Shown piece by piece: positions 63,301 through 64,000 of a DNA stretch of 64,000 bases. Position numbers and translations under genes: made by a program. Positions within the stretch are counted from its first letter, which is position 1. Every line of letters starts with the position of its first letter. The notes beneath the pieces were generated by a model. That model saw only the letters and a list, made by a program, of their open reading frames with translations, searched no databases and had not been told where the DNA came from. The DNA is from Paragonimus westermani (Eukaryota; Platyhelminthes; Trematoda; Plagiorchiida; Troglotrematidae): positions 1-64,000 of the forward strand of contig QNGE01001747.1 in assembly GCA_008508345.1 (NCBI GenBank), given 5' to 3'.

Positions 63301-63690
63301 TCCTGATCACGTGATTCTCCCCTCATTTTGCTTGATGACCTTTCATGGTTATCGCGAATCCTTTGCTGGCCTTCCCAATCCAAACAATGTTTATTACATA
63401 CGCTCTAGTGACCTTTCACATTCAGACAATGTGTACTTTGTTTTGCTCGCCGACCTGAGGACACCCCAACACTACCGTGTAAGCGTCTGCCGGCGTATTC
63501 CCACCCGCTGTCCTTCAATTTTTTTTCTGTTGGCTGACGCATAGGTGTTTAATTTACATACCCATCCACCGCGGAGTCATTGACTTGCCGAATTCGCATC
63601 TGTTTTCTATCCTTAACCGACACCTCCTTGTTGCTTGTATTGCTGGATCTGTGGAGCTCATTTGGTGCTGATTTGATGTATTCCCCATGC
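48360..63690. other. 15 kb without a recognised gene or transposon
   Basis: Frames are all short, none with conserved motifs, and I could not build a splice-consistent exon chain. It may hold introns or UTR of genes lying outside the window, or repeats too decayed to recognise. Confidence 0.45.
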
Positions 63691-63696
63691 ACGTGA

Positions 63697-63915
63697 ATGA
63701 TTGAGGTTTACTATCTCATTGCTATCGTTGTTAGCAGTACCGTAGTGACCGAACTAATTGTTTTGGCTTTGGGGGTTCGTTTTGCCTACGCGCCACGCAA
63801 CGTTCTGAGGAGAACTTTATGGTATCCATTGTACCTAAGCATTTTGTGGCTTACAGTATGCTTGTTCATCTTCATCATAGTCTGCGCTTCATCAGTGGTT
63901 CTTGCTGATACTTAA
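63697..63915 (+). CDS. Weak candidate small membrane protein, 72 residues
   Basis: ATG at 63697 to TAA at 63913. Two strongly hydrophobic stretches (LIAIVVSSTVVTELIVLAL and LYLSILWLTVCLFIFIIVCA) flank a short basic segment, RFAYAPRNVLRR, the pattern of a two-helix membrane hairpin. No family recognised, no upstream promoter or downstream AATAAA noted before the window ends. It could equally be a chance AT-rich frame or part of a larger spliced gene. Confidence 0.2.
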   Translation: MIEVYYLIAIVVSSTVVTELIVLALGVRFAYAPRNVLRRTLWYPLYLSILWLTVCLFIFIIVCASSVVLADT

Positions 63916-64000
63916 CTTTCATACAACCTTGTGGAAAGCCTGTGAGGTCTATCCAAGAATACGAGGAAAATGCAGAAGGAATTCTATTGGAACTTACTAC

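Overview
The window reads as nuclear DNA of a flatworm, most likely a digenean trematode (fluke). Three things point there: one host gene whose first six introns are only 30-37 nt while the later ones are large, Ty3/gypsy elements of the CsRn1 type (Gag zinc knuckle of CHCC form), and fossil RTE-like and CR1-like LINEs. No bacterial operon, CRISPR array, rRNA or convincing tRNA gene is seen. Placement below class level is not possible from sequence reading alone.

Layout. 1-62: 3' tip of a CR1-like LINE. 4250-4580 (-): Mutator-like transposase scrap. 5600-7960 (-): broken RTE-like LINE. 8277-11930 (+): nearly full-length but dead CR1-like LINE, itself interrupted by a 257-bp insertion that carries a 91-bp-arm hairpin and 10-bp target-site repeats. 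12950-14000 (-): dead DNA transposase. 15528-20320 (-): degraded gypsy element (family A) with a 3' LTR. 22790-26175 (-): RTE-like LINE with a nested 307-bp LTR-retrotransposon remnant. 26230-27070 (-): another LINE reverse transcriptase piece.

The one convincing host gene is at 30152-47546 (+): a ten-exon SLC3A2/4F2hc (CD98 heavy chain)-like gene encoding about 641 residues. Seven exons are packed into 1.5 kb. A 12.9-kb intron follows, filled with antisense gypsy material: an LTR fragment, a truncated gag-protease element, and one full 5323-bp element at 36141-41463. That element has two 301-bp LTRs, a CTGT target duplication, a separate gag and an uninterrupted 1025-residue pol frame. Three more exons complete the gene, with an AATAAA signal at 47631. 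The product should be a type II membrane glycoprotein pairing with an LAT-type light chain to import amino acids at the worm surface.

From 47650 to the right edge (16 kb) no gene or transposon coding remnant was recognised, except an imperfect 193-bp hairpin at 48163-48355 and a weak candidate two-helix ORF at 63697. The most notable observations are the micro-intron to giant-intron switch in the transporter gene, a canonical -1 frameshift heptamer directly before the gag stop codon of the complete gypsy element, and the two long fold-back structures.
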